Assembly: GCF_020740795.1 (NCBI RefSeq) | Contig: NC_067283.1 | Location: forward strand, 115,759,206 to 115,823,205 | Source: Apus apus | Lineage: Eukaryota; Chordata; Aves; Apodiformes; Apodidae | DNA length: 64,000 nt | Direction of reading: 5' to 3' | In this document: in pieces, positions 50,253 through 62,245 of the stretch | Position numbering within the stretch: the first letter of the stretch is position 1 | Layout: every line of letters begins with the position of its first letter | Translations under genes and position numbers: made by a program | Notes under the pieces: model-generated | What the model saw: the letters and a program-made list of their open reading frames with translations, nothing else | What the model was told of the DNA's origin: nothing | The model's database searches: none

Positions 50253-51440
50253 TAGCCAGATAAGACCTGCTGCTACAATCACTGTGTTGCTGTGACTTCC
50301 ATCATAGGATGCCTTTCCACTCTTTGGAGGGAGATTTCTAAACTCATGTCACTGATTTAAATCAGGAATACATTACCTTCCTTGCCATTGCAATGTACAG
50401 AAGTTCATCAGAAACTGTGAGAAGTTGCTTTGCAGCTCCATCACTGCATTGCCATACTGGTATGAGCCTGGACCAATGACGTATTTAGGCAGGCAGTGCC
50501 AGAACCTGTGCCACCCTTCATCCTTCAGCAGTTTATGGAAGACCTCGTGCAGCCTCAAGTTACATGTCAAGGTCCATAGTCCTCCATATGTGAGAGGGTG
50601 TTAGTGAAAGTCTTGAGCTTTGCAGATTAGCTGAGTTTTAGAAACCTTTTTTCCAGTAAATCATAAAAATGTTAAGTAATAATACTGTCATTGGGATACT
50701 AGGTTAGGAAATTTTTAATCATGACCTAGTTTTTAGATCTTTAAATTCGCAAATTCACTGCACGTCTGCCTTCATTTCTATGCTAATTTTCAGTTGGTCT
50801 CATTCATTTGTGTCACAAACTCTTCTATGTCAAGGGCTGCCTTCTTACAATGTGCATGTGCATAGGCCCTGTCACCATGTAGACCCTTGTCTTGGTGTCT
50901 GACTTTGGTATCAAAGTGAAGCAGGACTGCAACACTTTTGATATATTCTATACAAGACTTCAGCTATTTTATAATTTTGTCTCAATACTTCCATTAGGTA
51001 GGAACACAATTCCCATTAAGAAGATGCAACAGCAAACCAGGGTATAGGCACTTGTTTTCTAACTACTATCATCTGTTCTTCAGTAGAAGTAGATGTGTAA
51101 ATAAGAGTATAACTGTAAAAACACATTAAACCTGTGAGTTACCAGTGTAACTCAGCAGAACTAGTGAGCCCATGCAGATACTTCTTTCACTCAGATGGTA
51201 TTTGAAAGAAAACAAACCATGTTTGAGCCCCAAGATGTTTTTCTTGATCAGGGTTAAATAGAATTGCAAGTGCTTGTGGCTTTGCCTCTTATCCTTTCAC
51301 CTGATATTACACAAAGTGATACTAAAGTATCTCTTGCTCAATTATCACTATGCTCTTTAGAACTTCCTGAGGAAGGGAAGTGGAGAGGGAAGCGCTGAGC
51401 TCTTCTTCCTGATATCCAGTCATAGAACTTGTTGGACTAA
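50253..51440. other. Intergenic, with a minus-strand open frame of unknown nature
   Basis: No repeat is recognised. A 65-codon minus-strand frame at 50373-50570 reads like plausible protein (Trp-, His- and Phe-rich) but starts with TTG and matches nothing I know. It ends at a TAA that overlaps a donor-like AAGGTAATG. Confidence 0.4.
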
Positions 51441-51680
51441 TTCAAAGCTGCACCAGAGGAGTTTTGGACTGGACATTAGGAAGCAAATATTTATCGAGAG
51501 GGTGGTCAAACACCGTAAGAGGCTTCCTAGAGAGGTGGTTGACACCCCACGACCATCAGTGTTTAAGGGGCATTTGGACAAGGCCCTTGACAACATGCTT
51601 TAACTTTTGGTCAACCCTGAAGTAGTCAGGCAGTTGGACTACATGATGGTTGCAGGTCTCTTCCAATTGAAACAGTCTCT
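51441..51680 (+). mobile_element. CR1 LINE 3' end whose tail became a pentamer satellite
   Basis: CR1 3' blocks are present ('ggactggacattaggaagca', 'cctagagaggtggttgacac', 'gttggactacatgatggttg'). Instead of the usual ATTCTATG octamers the tail is TATCC pentamers. Confidence 0.88.
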
Positions 51681-51755
51681 TATCCTATCCTATCCTATCC
51701 TATCCTATCCTATCCTATCCTATCCTGTCCTGTCCTGTCCTGTCCTGTCCTGTCC
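51681..51755 (+). repeat. (TATCC)9(TGTCC)6 pentanucleotide repeat
   Basis: Nine perfect TATCC units (51681-51725) are followed directly by six TGTCC units (51726-51755), continuing from the CR1 tail. Confidence 0.97.
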
Positions 51756-54700
51756 TTGCCTGTAAGAAAATAATTAGTTAAGATGAAGATACTTTGCCCA
51801 TTCACTCTTGCAGCCCAATATTCCCACTAGGTTGATTGTTTTCTTTCATATGACACAGCATCTCATATTCATGCGAATCACAGTAGCTTGCAAAATTGTA
51901 CAAATAAATACATATTTTCTTAGTTTGGTTCTCTGTTTAGTCATACCCAGCCAGCTAAATAGCTATAATTATTTTTTCTTTCTGCCCTATTAGTCTCTTG
52001 TGTGATACTAATCTAAAGCCTGGTTATTTTATTTACTTGATTTATCTTAATTACTTCTTACTGACATTCATTTGGAAGTAGATTCTCATGTTTTTCTCTG
52101 ATCACATTTCCACAGTCATGTATAAAATAATTATCTCATTTTCAAAAACAGTATATAAAAAGAAATGAAACATATAATTTTGATAACCAGACTATTACAT
52201 TATTAGGTGGCACTTATTTGCTTAATATCAGGGAAGATTTTTAGATGCCTTTTAAAAAATTTATTTATTCACTTATTTTATTTATAAATGAATTCTTAAA
52301 ATAAATGTATTCCTGTATTTATGTTTTCTAGAGATGTACAACATATGTGTCCTTGGGGGTTCTTGTGCTAATTATGGTTAATTCAAATACTGAGACACAC
52401 CATTCTGCTGTCCTCTGCCACACAAAAGAAGCAGGGTGTGGGAGAGGAAGCAATTATGGATCAAGAGCAACTTGTCTTCAGTTTCTCAGGCAGTTGAACA
52501 AAGATGCAGACCCTCAGTCAGTGGGTGTCAGTGCAGAACTTCAGCAGAATGAGAAAGTCTGGCATTCCTGTAATTGTGTGACATATTCTTGTCACTTGGA
52601 GACTTCCTGCTTCAGTGAGTTGCATTACGATTTTTGCCTCCACTGCTGCTCTGGACAGCTAGAAGAACAGCTCTATCCTTGTGGTTGAAGACAGGAGCTT
52701 AAGGGGTTGAAGACTCATTTCTAGCTATTAGTTTCTAGCTATTAGAAAAAGGGAGTTGTTTTTATTTAGCTTGACAGTAATTGATACTTTGTTGCTGCTG
52801 AAGGGATATAAAATGTTGGATTTTAATGTTCTGTAATGTTTATTTTTCAAGTGAGACCAAAAATAAACCACAACAATTTGGCAGAAAGCAGATTTTTTTT
52901 ATTTAATCTATGCCAGGGAGATCTGTTGCTTCATTTGTCCTCACCTATTACTTAGCAGAGAGCTTTCAAAATTAAAAAAAACCTGCACATCCATGCAGCA
53001 TTTCTGAAGCTGTAAATAACAAGGGCATTGCTTGTGTCCAGATTACCCTTTTTATACTGTGTCCTTCAAATAACTTTTATCTTCCCAGGACATTTAGCTT
53101 AACCGTATTAATTTCTGAATGATGGAATGAGACAGTGTATTCAGGGTCAGTAGCTGATTTCATACTTCTGCTTTTTGCCTTCAAGCAATGGTTTCTTACC
53201 CACTGAAACCACCTGAAGAAGTTTGTCTGCTGTCTCACCAGTCCCTAAAACAGCTACTTTCAGGAAGGTATAAAGTGTATCTGCAACTTCAGAGAACTAG
53301 TTGTCTTGCATCTGAGAGTATTTGTCACTTCATTCTGTTTAGTTAACTGCAACTGTCAGATCACTGGGAAATGGCTTTATTACCAAACAAAATTTAAAGG
53401 CAAGAGTTAACTTTGGCCATTATCTTCATAGAATAATAATAATAATAAGTTATAATTGTTCTACCTTGAACATCTACAAAAGAAAATCATAAGAAAATGT
53501 ACTTCTAGCAACTATTTAGCAAGTGTCCTTCCTTTTCAGTGGCCATGTCTTGGCCCACTGCATTTGGCTTCTCTTTAAGCCACCTGAGGCTGGTGCGCCA
53601 AAGTGCTGTCTCTCTTTGTGATACCCAGTGGTTGCTCAGGATGAGATTTGGCCTTCTGTAAATGAGACAATGTTTCTTCCTTTCTCTGTCCTCCTTGTTT
53701 TGGGAATTTTAATAGGAATTGTGCATTAGAACTTGCATTAAATGTATGTGGAAAACATCTATCTTTTCCTCCCTTTGCATCTAGGTTCTGATGCCCCAAG
53801 CAACTTCCAGACTGGACTTCCGTCTGCTTTTCTGACCATGTGTTTCCCATTGCTATCTGCTAGGTGAAAGAGTCACATGTTTACAGCTATGAGCTTTACT
53901 GCTAAGGCAGATTTTTTTCTAAGGCATCAGCTCACAACCTGATGTTAACATCAAGGATTTAAGAATGCCTGTTTTGGCTGGTGTAGCAGGCTGTCCGTAT
54001 GTGGACATGCCTAAAACCATTTCCTGCTGGGGGTTGGGAAGAGAATGCCTCTATTAGGAGCAGCATACATAAAGCCAGGAGCATTTAAGAAGGAAGGAAA
54101 AGCTCACATTCCTCCAGGGGATCCACTACCTGCAGCTTGGCAAGGAACATGCAACATGCCACCTGCCAGCCCTTTGCTCAAGGAACCAGCTTCGTTCTGG
54201 CATGTGGGTACCCGTCTTTGACTCTGTACACCGCAGCATTTGTTACATGTTCTCCAGGAGATAACCCTAACATCCAGTTCCTAGCGGCTGTATTAAAGCC
54301 CCTTAATACTGTTTGTCTCTGGGTGAATCGAGGGCACTGTGGTCTATAGCTCCTCACAGTGGAAGATCTCTGGTAATGCTTTAGGCGTGAGTTTGCAGGA
54401 GTGGCTGCGTTTGGTTTAACTATCTCTGCACTTGGCCTATTTCACCCTTTGCAAGAGGTCAAATATGTCCCAAGTCATGAGAGTTTTGTGGGTGCTTTTT
54501 TGTTGTTGTTGTCTTTTTTGTGATTTTGTCTGCAAGGTCCAAACGAGCAGAAATGCTTGGTAGCTTTTGTCTCCTTTTGGGAAAGGAAAATGCAGCCCTC
54601 AAATTCCTGCTGCACCACTGGTGAGTGAAATCTGTCCTGAACTGCCACCATACATCACTAAGGGCAGGCGGGGTAATGTCTCTCATCTGGACAGAGTGCA

Positions 54701-55504
54701 AGCATGCAGGCATGTGCAAGCCAAAGAAAATCCTTAGTAATAAATTAAGAGGGTAGGGAGGATTTAAAAGCACATTCCGGTTTTATTTGGGCCAGTACCT
54801 TTGGATAAGTTTTGACTCAAATGAGGTGGCTAACATTTCTCCTACGTTTTAGTCTGCTTCTCTGGAAAGCAGTCTGTGCTCTTCTGATGAGGGTACTCAG
54901 AGAGATGAACCAGCTCTGCTAGTCCCTCCCAGGAAGAAGCTAGGACAATCTCCTTGGGATTACCTTTGTCATGTCCCAACTATCTCTTCAAATGGGCGTG
55001 GGATTTGCTGATGACCACAAGAGAGAAAGAGGGGTAGAAGATCCACCTCCAGGGACTCTCCTGCTGAAGACAGGTGTTATATTGAGACTGGTCTTGACTA
55101 CACTCAGTCTGCGTGGGAAGGGAATACCTCTCATAGGACAGCCTTCAGCTGCAGTAGATGTTGTCTAGGACACTTTATCCTCTGGAAGTCAAACCCAGAA
55201 AGGTCCTCGTGGCTGATTCCACAGTGTACTAGTCACAGGAAGGACGCTGGTGAGCAACGAACCATAGATGGACTTTTTGGAGCTGTTCTGTGGATCTGGG
55301 TCACACTGAGGGGGATGAGCTACCCACTGCTGTAAACCAAGGGCCTTGAACTGAAGATTCAGTTATTTCAGTAACCAACCGTTTTAGACTTGCATTTTCC
55401 AGGCTGAGGTAAAACAAAATAAAACTTCCATGGTCCATGCTGTGACCATCTTACAAGTGGCTGTTACACAAATAGGACAACTCAATGTTCATGTCACAGT
55501 CTTG
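51756..55504. other. Intergenic, nothing firmly recognised
   Basis: This includes some GC-richer patches (52.4-52.7, 53.5-54.4, 54.9-55.3 kb) with short open frames such as 52347-52688 (113 codons, starting with GTG). None shows a domain I know. Confidence 0.5.
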
Positions 55505-55637
55505 CATTTCAAGGCCAGGTCGGATGAGTCCTCGTGCAGCCTGGTCTAGTGTGAGGTGTCCCTGTTCGTAGCAGGGAGGTTGGATCCTGATGATCTTTAT
55601 TTAAGGTCCCTTCCAACCTTAACCATTCTATGATTTT
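55505..55637 (+). mobile_element. CR1 LINE 3' end
   Basis: It contains 'aaggccaggtcggatgagtc', 'gcctggtctagtgtgaggtg', 'aaggtcccttccaacctta' and ends ATTCTATGATTTTAT. Confidence 0.92.
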
Positions 55638-55723
55638 ATTTTTATGAATAAGCTAGTCCTACCAAAGTCACAAATAAAACAAATTAAAACCCTTTGATTT
55701 TCTTTATGCTACATCCTCCTGTA

Positions 55724-55988
55724 TAAAGACAAGAGGAAATGGCCTCAAATGGCATCAGGGGAGGTTTAGATTGTATGCTACAAGAAACTTCTTTGCTGAA
55801 AGGATTATGAAACACTGGAACAGGCTTTCCAGGGAAGTGGTTGAATTACCATCCCTAAAAGGTTTTTAAAAGATGTGTAGATGTGTTGCTTAGGGACTTG
55901 GTTTAGCACTGGACTCGGTAGAGTTGGCTTAATGGTTTGATTTCATGATCTTAAAAGTCTTTTCCTACCAGAATGATTTTGTGATTCC
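55724..55988 (+). mobile_element. CR1 LINE 3' end, diverged
   Basis: It contains 'aagacaagaggaaatggcct', 'aacactggaacaggctttcc' and ends 'gattttgtgattcc'. It begins only about 90 bp after the preceding CR1 and in the same direction, so the two are independent insertions or parts of one rearranged copy. Confidence 0.85.
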
Positions 55989-58900
55989 TGCAAAGTGAAT
56001 CTCATGTTTGTGCAATTTGCAGCTGCTCTGTGATCTCAAGAGCTATCTCACAAACAATGCTGTTTTGGGCACAAAGCTGGTTTGTCTAAATGATAACTAA
56101 AGAACAGAGCAATAAAAACAATGCGTGTAAGCTATTACTACAAGTATCTTTGTCATTATTTACTTCCAGTCCATTCCCACTACCTGCGCTCCTGCTTTCT
56201 CCTAAGTATTTGTTATCTTCATTAAAACTGCAATGGTGAAAATATGCAACATTTCAAGAAAGTGGACACAGACCTGTCAGTGATCTAATCCAAACAACTA
56301 AGAGCAATATTGTTTGCTGCAGTAGGCAGTTGATCCCATGGAGCATGCTCATGTCTGAAATGGCAAAAAGAGTTTTGAGAAGCATTGTAACCAACTCCAA
56401 GAATTATGACAAAAAGATATTAAGCCACTCCACTTGTGAAAAGCATCATAACAAATGGCATATGGTTCAGGCATTACAGAACCTGAAGCTCAGAGAAGTG
56501 ACTTGAATGTTAGTTTGAAGTCTTAAGTGACCTGCTGCATTTCAGTGGAGGATGGAAATCCTGGCTGTTCATGGTTAATGTATTTGCCATCCTTTCATTC
56601 TGAAGGCAAAACCTTCTTTACTTCTTAGTAGAGGTGACAATATGAAAGTTATATTAATACTACCTCTGTTGCATACATTTTGGTGTTAAACCTCAAACTT
56701 AATTTGGTCAAGCCACCTTGTGAATGATGAACACACTGTCATGCACTTCCAGTCATGCTCTCAATGGTGGTTTAACGGTATTTAATTAGAGTACACAAAT
56801 CAAAGGCACTAGGATTTGAGAAAATCTATTGAATTATCTAACTCCTATACTGCAAGATAGGACTGATTTCAATTAGTATGTGCAATAAAGGCAACAGTGG
56901 GAGCGAATAGACAAGGTTAGAAAAACAACTATAAAAATATCTTCAAAATATGTATTTTTTTTCCTAGTAAATGTTTGGACAAAAAAATATTCTTAACTTT
57001 GTTATTTTCTGGGGCTGAAACCATCTCTACTTCTGGACATAATATAGGCAGAATGAGAGTTTCATTGTTTTACATTGTTTTACTTAAGTGACAGAGCATT
57101 ACGGTAACAAATGTAAAAAATCTCTGAAAATGTCTGAAGATTATATAGATGGATCAAGCTGTAGCATATGCCTTTTTTCTTGTCTGTAACGAAGTACCTT
57201 AAATGTCAGTGACAGAGAAGTGGAGAGCATTTTTTGAAGTGGTGAAAAACGGTGTGTATCTCTAAATCCTTCTGCATTTCTGTTTCTAGTATCTATATGT
57301 CCATATCTGGTTCCTTATCTGTCACAGAAATAGAGAATGCAATGGCTTCTTTTCTGCTGAGTCTCTTTTTAAACTATTTTTTCTGCTCACACTTCAAGGA
57401 AAAGCTCTCAAAAACTCCTTTCACAAAGATTAGGCACAGTCTTTTAAGTACTCTAGACCTTTTTTTCCATTTCTCCTTCATCTGAATAGACTGTTCTGAA
57501 CTCCTTCCTTTCAAATGTGCTTGATCTAGCCTTCAAAAATGTCATTACCCTTACTTTTCCTGGAAATAATCCTTATCACTTGTTGTCCAAGGTTCAGACC
57601 CATGACTAATTGCCCTAACTTCTTACACAACAGGAAAATTGAAAGCTTGATTTTTCTTCTGAACTGTGTGCCTTCTCTGTATGGGGGGTAATGGAGGGGG
57701 GGTGGGAGTGGAAGAGAGAGACAAAATCATTACTGAATAGTTTTGTAATTTGTTCTGATGCAGGGAAGTTCTCTCCAGCACCAAAAGCAGAACTCAGAAA
57801 CCATCTTCTAATCAGCATAATAAAGTTTGGCCTCATTATTCTGCCTCAATTAATTTGTTGCCATTTGTAAACAATTATTGGCATAATGGGATTGTTGCTG
57901 TGCCACCTGGCATTATGGGCCACAGCCTTTGTAAAAACTCAGGATAAAATCCTGGTGTTAGCTCAGCTCAGCCAGTTAGACTAAGCCTCAGACTTAAGTC
58001 TCCAAGGTTGCCTTTCTGTTTGTCCCCTTACAGGGCAGAGGCAGTCATATGTACAGAGAGATGGTGATGGCAGGAGGTATATATTGTGTCTCCCTTCCTG
58101 TATGTTCCTCAATAAGGAGACATGGAAAAGGAATATGGTCTGATCCAAACAACTCTCCAGAGGGAGTTCTCTGGAGCACAAAAACACTTGATAAAGCAAC
58201 ATGCATGAAGCCCACTGCAACTGTAGCAAACAAACCTGTCAAAAATAATTACAAAGCAAATTCTGAAATGTCAGATACAAAGTGAGTCTCCCCCAAATCA
58301 CTCCCCAAACCACTGTTCTTATTCCAATCCAACTAGCCAGTTTGAATTAAAACTTATCCTTGATAAACATGGGCCTCTATTCAGCAAGTAGCGTGGCCCA
58401 GGAGGAGTGCGTCTGTGCCCAAAGCTTCTGTACAAACTATGTGTGATGTCTTTCATCATTCTAGCTGCAGTGCATTGGATGCCCTGTTGGAATTTGACTG
58501 CATTGAGGGTGTTTCTGGAGTGAAATGCATTAGTTAATTTATTGAAATCATTCAAATTACTCAAATAGCTTCACGTTCTCTTTGGCACATACAAATCATA
58601 GTACCTAATCACCCTTCTTTCACATTCTTTCACCCTAATCGCATTCTTTCTCCATCATAGCTCTGTGAAGATAATAAAGAACTTGTATGTGGTCCCTGAA
58701 AACCTTTGAGTTGGTACACTACCATTTACTCACTTGTGCCATCTGACACCACCTTCTCATTCATTCTCAATAATTTCTGAAGAAATGAGTCTTGGATCTT
58801 CTTAGGAAGAAGACCCCTTTGCTATTCTTCAAAGCTCCACTTAGCCTGGAGGTCCAAACTGCAGTTTGTTTCAGGCTTGGTTTGACTCCAACCTGGATGC

Positions 58901-59164
58901 AATTAAGGCAAAGGCTCACAGAGATAACTAAACAAACCTTGCAAAGCTCCAGAGTTCCTTTTGGCATTTCCTTTATCATCTTGGGAATGAGGGCTTTACG
59001 TAAGTGTTGAGCTTACTCAGCATCTGCTCTTGTAACAGTTTCTGAAGGCATGCAAGACATACAGGAAATTAGTAGACCCATTAGGTGGAATTTTTTCCAT
59101 TATGAGGAATAAGAAAGTTCAGAGAATAGAAAATTATTGAAGTGGTTGCCTGGAATTTCAAAAA
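55989..59164. other. Intergenic, nothing firmly recognised
   Basis: AT-rich. A cluster of homeodomain-, FOX- and SOX-like A/T motifs at about 57.85-57.93 kb could be regulatory, but by eye this is only suggestive. Confidence 0.5.
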
Positions 59165-59365
59165 TATGAAAAAAGGCCAAGTGCAAGGTCCTGCACCTGG
59201 ATTGGTGCAATCCCAAGCACAATTACAGGTTGGGTGGAGAATGGATTGAGAGCAGGCCTGAGGAGAAGGACTTGGGTGTATTGGTTGATGAGAAGCTCAG
59301 CATGAGCCAGCAATGTCCACTTGCAACCACATAATATCCTGTGCCGCATCCTGGACACAATCCTG
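59165..59365 (+). mobile_element. CR1 LINE internal fragment (ORF2 C-terminal region)
   Basis: It contains 'gtgcaaggtcctgcacctgg' and 'aaggacttgggtgtattggt', then 'gatgagaagctcagcatgag', the region before the CR1 3' end. Truncated on both sides. Confidence 0.9.
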
Positions 59366-61497
59366 TAACAAAGTGAAAATTATATTAGCGTGTTTTTTTA
59401 CAGATTGATCGTATTTTAATTTATACTAAATTGGCAAAAACTTTAAAGGTTTAAATGAAATAATGGCAGTTATTCTAACAATTGTTGTATCATATATCTT
59501 GTAGTTCTTGGCAGTGTATTCTAATCAGTATTGACACATAATCAAGGAAGTTTGGTTTTCCTGGTAGAGCATTGCCCAGTTCCATCTTTATGGAGTCAGG
59601 TATTGCTTGCATATTCACCTTTGGATGTTATCTAATATCCCTGTACCTGTAGCAAAACCCCTAAGGTAATTAAGGCTCCTGATAATTATGCATCTACTTT
59701 TATTTCTTGTTTTGCAATAAGAAACTCTTCACAACTTTCCAATAACTGTAAAAAAATATTCTACATTATTCACAAACACTTCTTTCCAGTCATCCCCCAG
59801 TTTACAAATATTTATATCACATTGCCATACCAAAACTGTGCAAGGCTCCCCTGTGTGACAAGCAAGTCCCAGAAGCTAGGCACTGTATTAAATAAATCTG
59901 ACCTTAAGTCAAAGGCAAATGGAAGAAGGAGAAAGTGTAAACTTCTGAACTCTGAGCTGAGTTTCTGGTTCACACCAGTGTAGGAGTTGGAAAAATATCA
60001 AACAGTTGCAACAGACTTAATTGCTTGTGAAAACATGTTGGGATCTTCTGAATTACTAATAATGACATGGCAAATCATCACCTGCAGCCAGTAACCTTTT
60101 GACCTGTGTAGGATGGTGTGGCAGTGTCCCACGCTTCATTGCAGAAGGCTGGGGTGGATGGGTAGGCACTCTGGTGGAATTAATGAGGGCAATGGTTTGG
60201 TGCCTGCATTCTGAGTGCCCTGATGAGAGCTTCGCTGTCACTGCCACGTTAGCTGAGAAGAGTGCAATAGATTTCAGCACTGCACTCAGGAATGATTTTC
60301 ACCAGAAGCTTTAATTTCAGCCTGTGAGCTACTTTGGCTTCTATTTAGAGATTTTTTTATTTTTTTTTTCCTCGAATCACATAGTGCATCCTGTTCCTGT
60401 AAGTCATAGTGAAAAAATTTGTTTATACTAGCTGCTCCACACAAAAGCCAATGTCTGAGAAAATCTGTGTAAGCCCCAGCTACACTGAGGTGTTTTATTT
60501 GACAGGAAGTCCCTTTAAACATAGGGTTTGATACAAAGGAAAAAGCATCATTATAAAGGTTGGCAGCTGAAAGATAAATAGCAAATAAAGACACATAAAT
60601 GTAGTAATAGATTAATGATAGTAAATAATTATGTTATTGTTCATGCCATGGGTAAAAGTTGCAGCTACTTTATCCTGAAAAGCTTAGATACAGAAAACCA
60701 GATGGTCCCTTGAGAACAGGACTGTTAACATTGAGGAAAGCTTGCTCTGGTGATGGGTTCTCAGTGAGAAAGCTGAGAATTTAGGACCTCCAGGAAGATG
60801 CCAATGAAATATTTTAGCTTAAAAACACCCTCTGTAAAGGGTATTGACTGGTTCTAATCTATGAGGCTTCCCAACACCAAGCTGGCTGCAAATCCTGCCA
60901 AGTCAACCAGATTTATATAACTCACATGTGAAACATGTGAATTATTCCAGGGGATGCAACACACCTTTATCCACAGCCATCTATCATTTACTCTGCCTTT
61001 AGGGTCTCTCTAGCAAGATAGACTAATCCTTAGAAGCAATTTTTTGGTGGTGTTGTTGTTGTTGTTTTGGGTTTTTTGTGTTAAAAATAAATATAACTTC
61101 TTTAGTCACTGACACTTTATAAAATTGGGTCAGATCCAAAAAGTGTTTTTAACAGGACATAACATTTAACATAATTTTAGTAATTCTTCTATTAAATGAA
61201 GCTAACTGTTCTGAATATTATTCTATTCTGTTTAAATGTTGATTGAATTATTCCATATTTATAGTAAATTAAATCAATATTTATTTCCTGTATTGAAAGA
61301 CTAAACTGTTGTTTGGTTTTTCGATAGATGTGCACTATGAAGTAGGTTATTTTTTTTTCCCATGAGCATTTAACAACCATGGAATGTAGTCAGGAGAGGG
61401 ATGTAGAAAAGTGGCCATTTGGTAGTTCCTTATCTAAGTTATGGCTACATTACTCTCAGTTAATCATTGTACCTCTTTTGTAGGAAGATAGCATTCT
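59366..61497. other. Intergenic, nothing recognised
   Basis: AT-rich. Low-complexity GTT repeats lie near 61050. A short GC-richer patch at about 60.10-60.27 kb matches nothing I know. Confidence 0.6.
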
Positions 61498-61800
61498 ATG
61501 GGGCCAGTCTCCTTTCAGTCATGTCCTGTGACAGGACAAGGGGAAATGGACACAAACTGGAACACAGGAAATTCCACCTCAACATGATGAAAAAACTTTA
61601 CTGTGAGGGTTACAGAGCACTGGGAGAGGCTGTCCAGAGAGGTTGTGGATTCTCCTTCTCTGGAGACCTTCAAGACCCATCTGGATGCATTTCTGAGTGA
61701 CCTGTCCTTTGTGGTCCTGCTCCGGCAGGGGGGCTGGACTCTATATAATCTCCAGAGGTCCCTTCCAACCCCTACCATTCTTTGCGTCTTGGAGTCTATG
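61498..61800 (+). mobile_element. CR1 LINE 3' end
   Basis: It contains 'cctgtgacaggacaagggga', 'aggctgtccagagaggttgt', 'tcaagacccatctggatgca', 'ctccagaggtcccttccaac' and ends with 'gagtctatga'. Confidence 0.93.
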
Positions 61801-62029
61801 AGTTAAGATAACTGTAGAAAATCCAGACCTTGTCTTTTCTACTCTCATAAAAGCATCAGGGGTACTACTTTCACCTAGCTACAGATACGCTGGTCTTCAG
61901 ACAAAATGCTCAGGCAATTAATATGTTGAAGCTGAAGGAAAAATTCAGCATCTTCCTGCTAGAATATACACGCTACTGGCTTCCACACAGGGCTCAGAGC
62001 CATTCTTCAGTGTTAAGTTCAGCTCCCCT

Positions 62030-62245
62030 GCCAGCAGGTGGTGACCAATTGCATTGTACATAGCTTGTTTTGAATAGTCTTTTAGCATTATTATTTTTGT
62101 CACTTCTTTCTCTGTCCTATTAAACTGTCTTTACCTCAACCCACAAGTTTCACCTTTTTTCCCCTGACTGTTCCCACCATCCCACTGGGAAGAGTGAACA
62201 AAAGGTTGTGTGGTGTTTAGCTGCTTGCTGGGTTAAACCACAACA
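62030..62245 (+). mobile_element. 5'-truncated ERVL-like LTR (3' part)
   Basis: It contains the polyadenylation signal region 'tattaaactgtctttacctc' near 62118, then 'caacccacaagtttcacc', 'catcccactgggaagagtga' and the terminal 'gctgggttaaaccacaaca'. This is the same family as the antisense LTR at 36.17 kb but in the opposite direction. The U3 part, with promoter, is missing or unrecognisable; the left limit is approximate. Confidence 0.75.

Noticed and set aside
52347..52688. 113-codon + strand open frame as a small cysteine-rich protein gene
   Set aside because: It begins with GTG, has no signal peptide or cysteine pattern I recognise and no splice context. Chance is likelier.
52840..52875. 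AAACCACAACA at 52866-52876 as the end of another LTR
   Set aside because: Only the terminal bases resemble the LTR family; the preceding sequence shows none of its other blocks.
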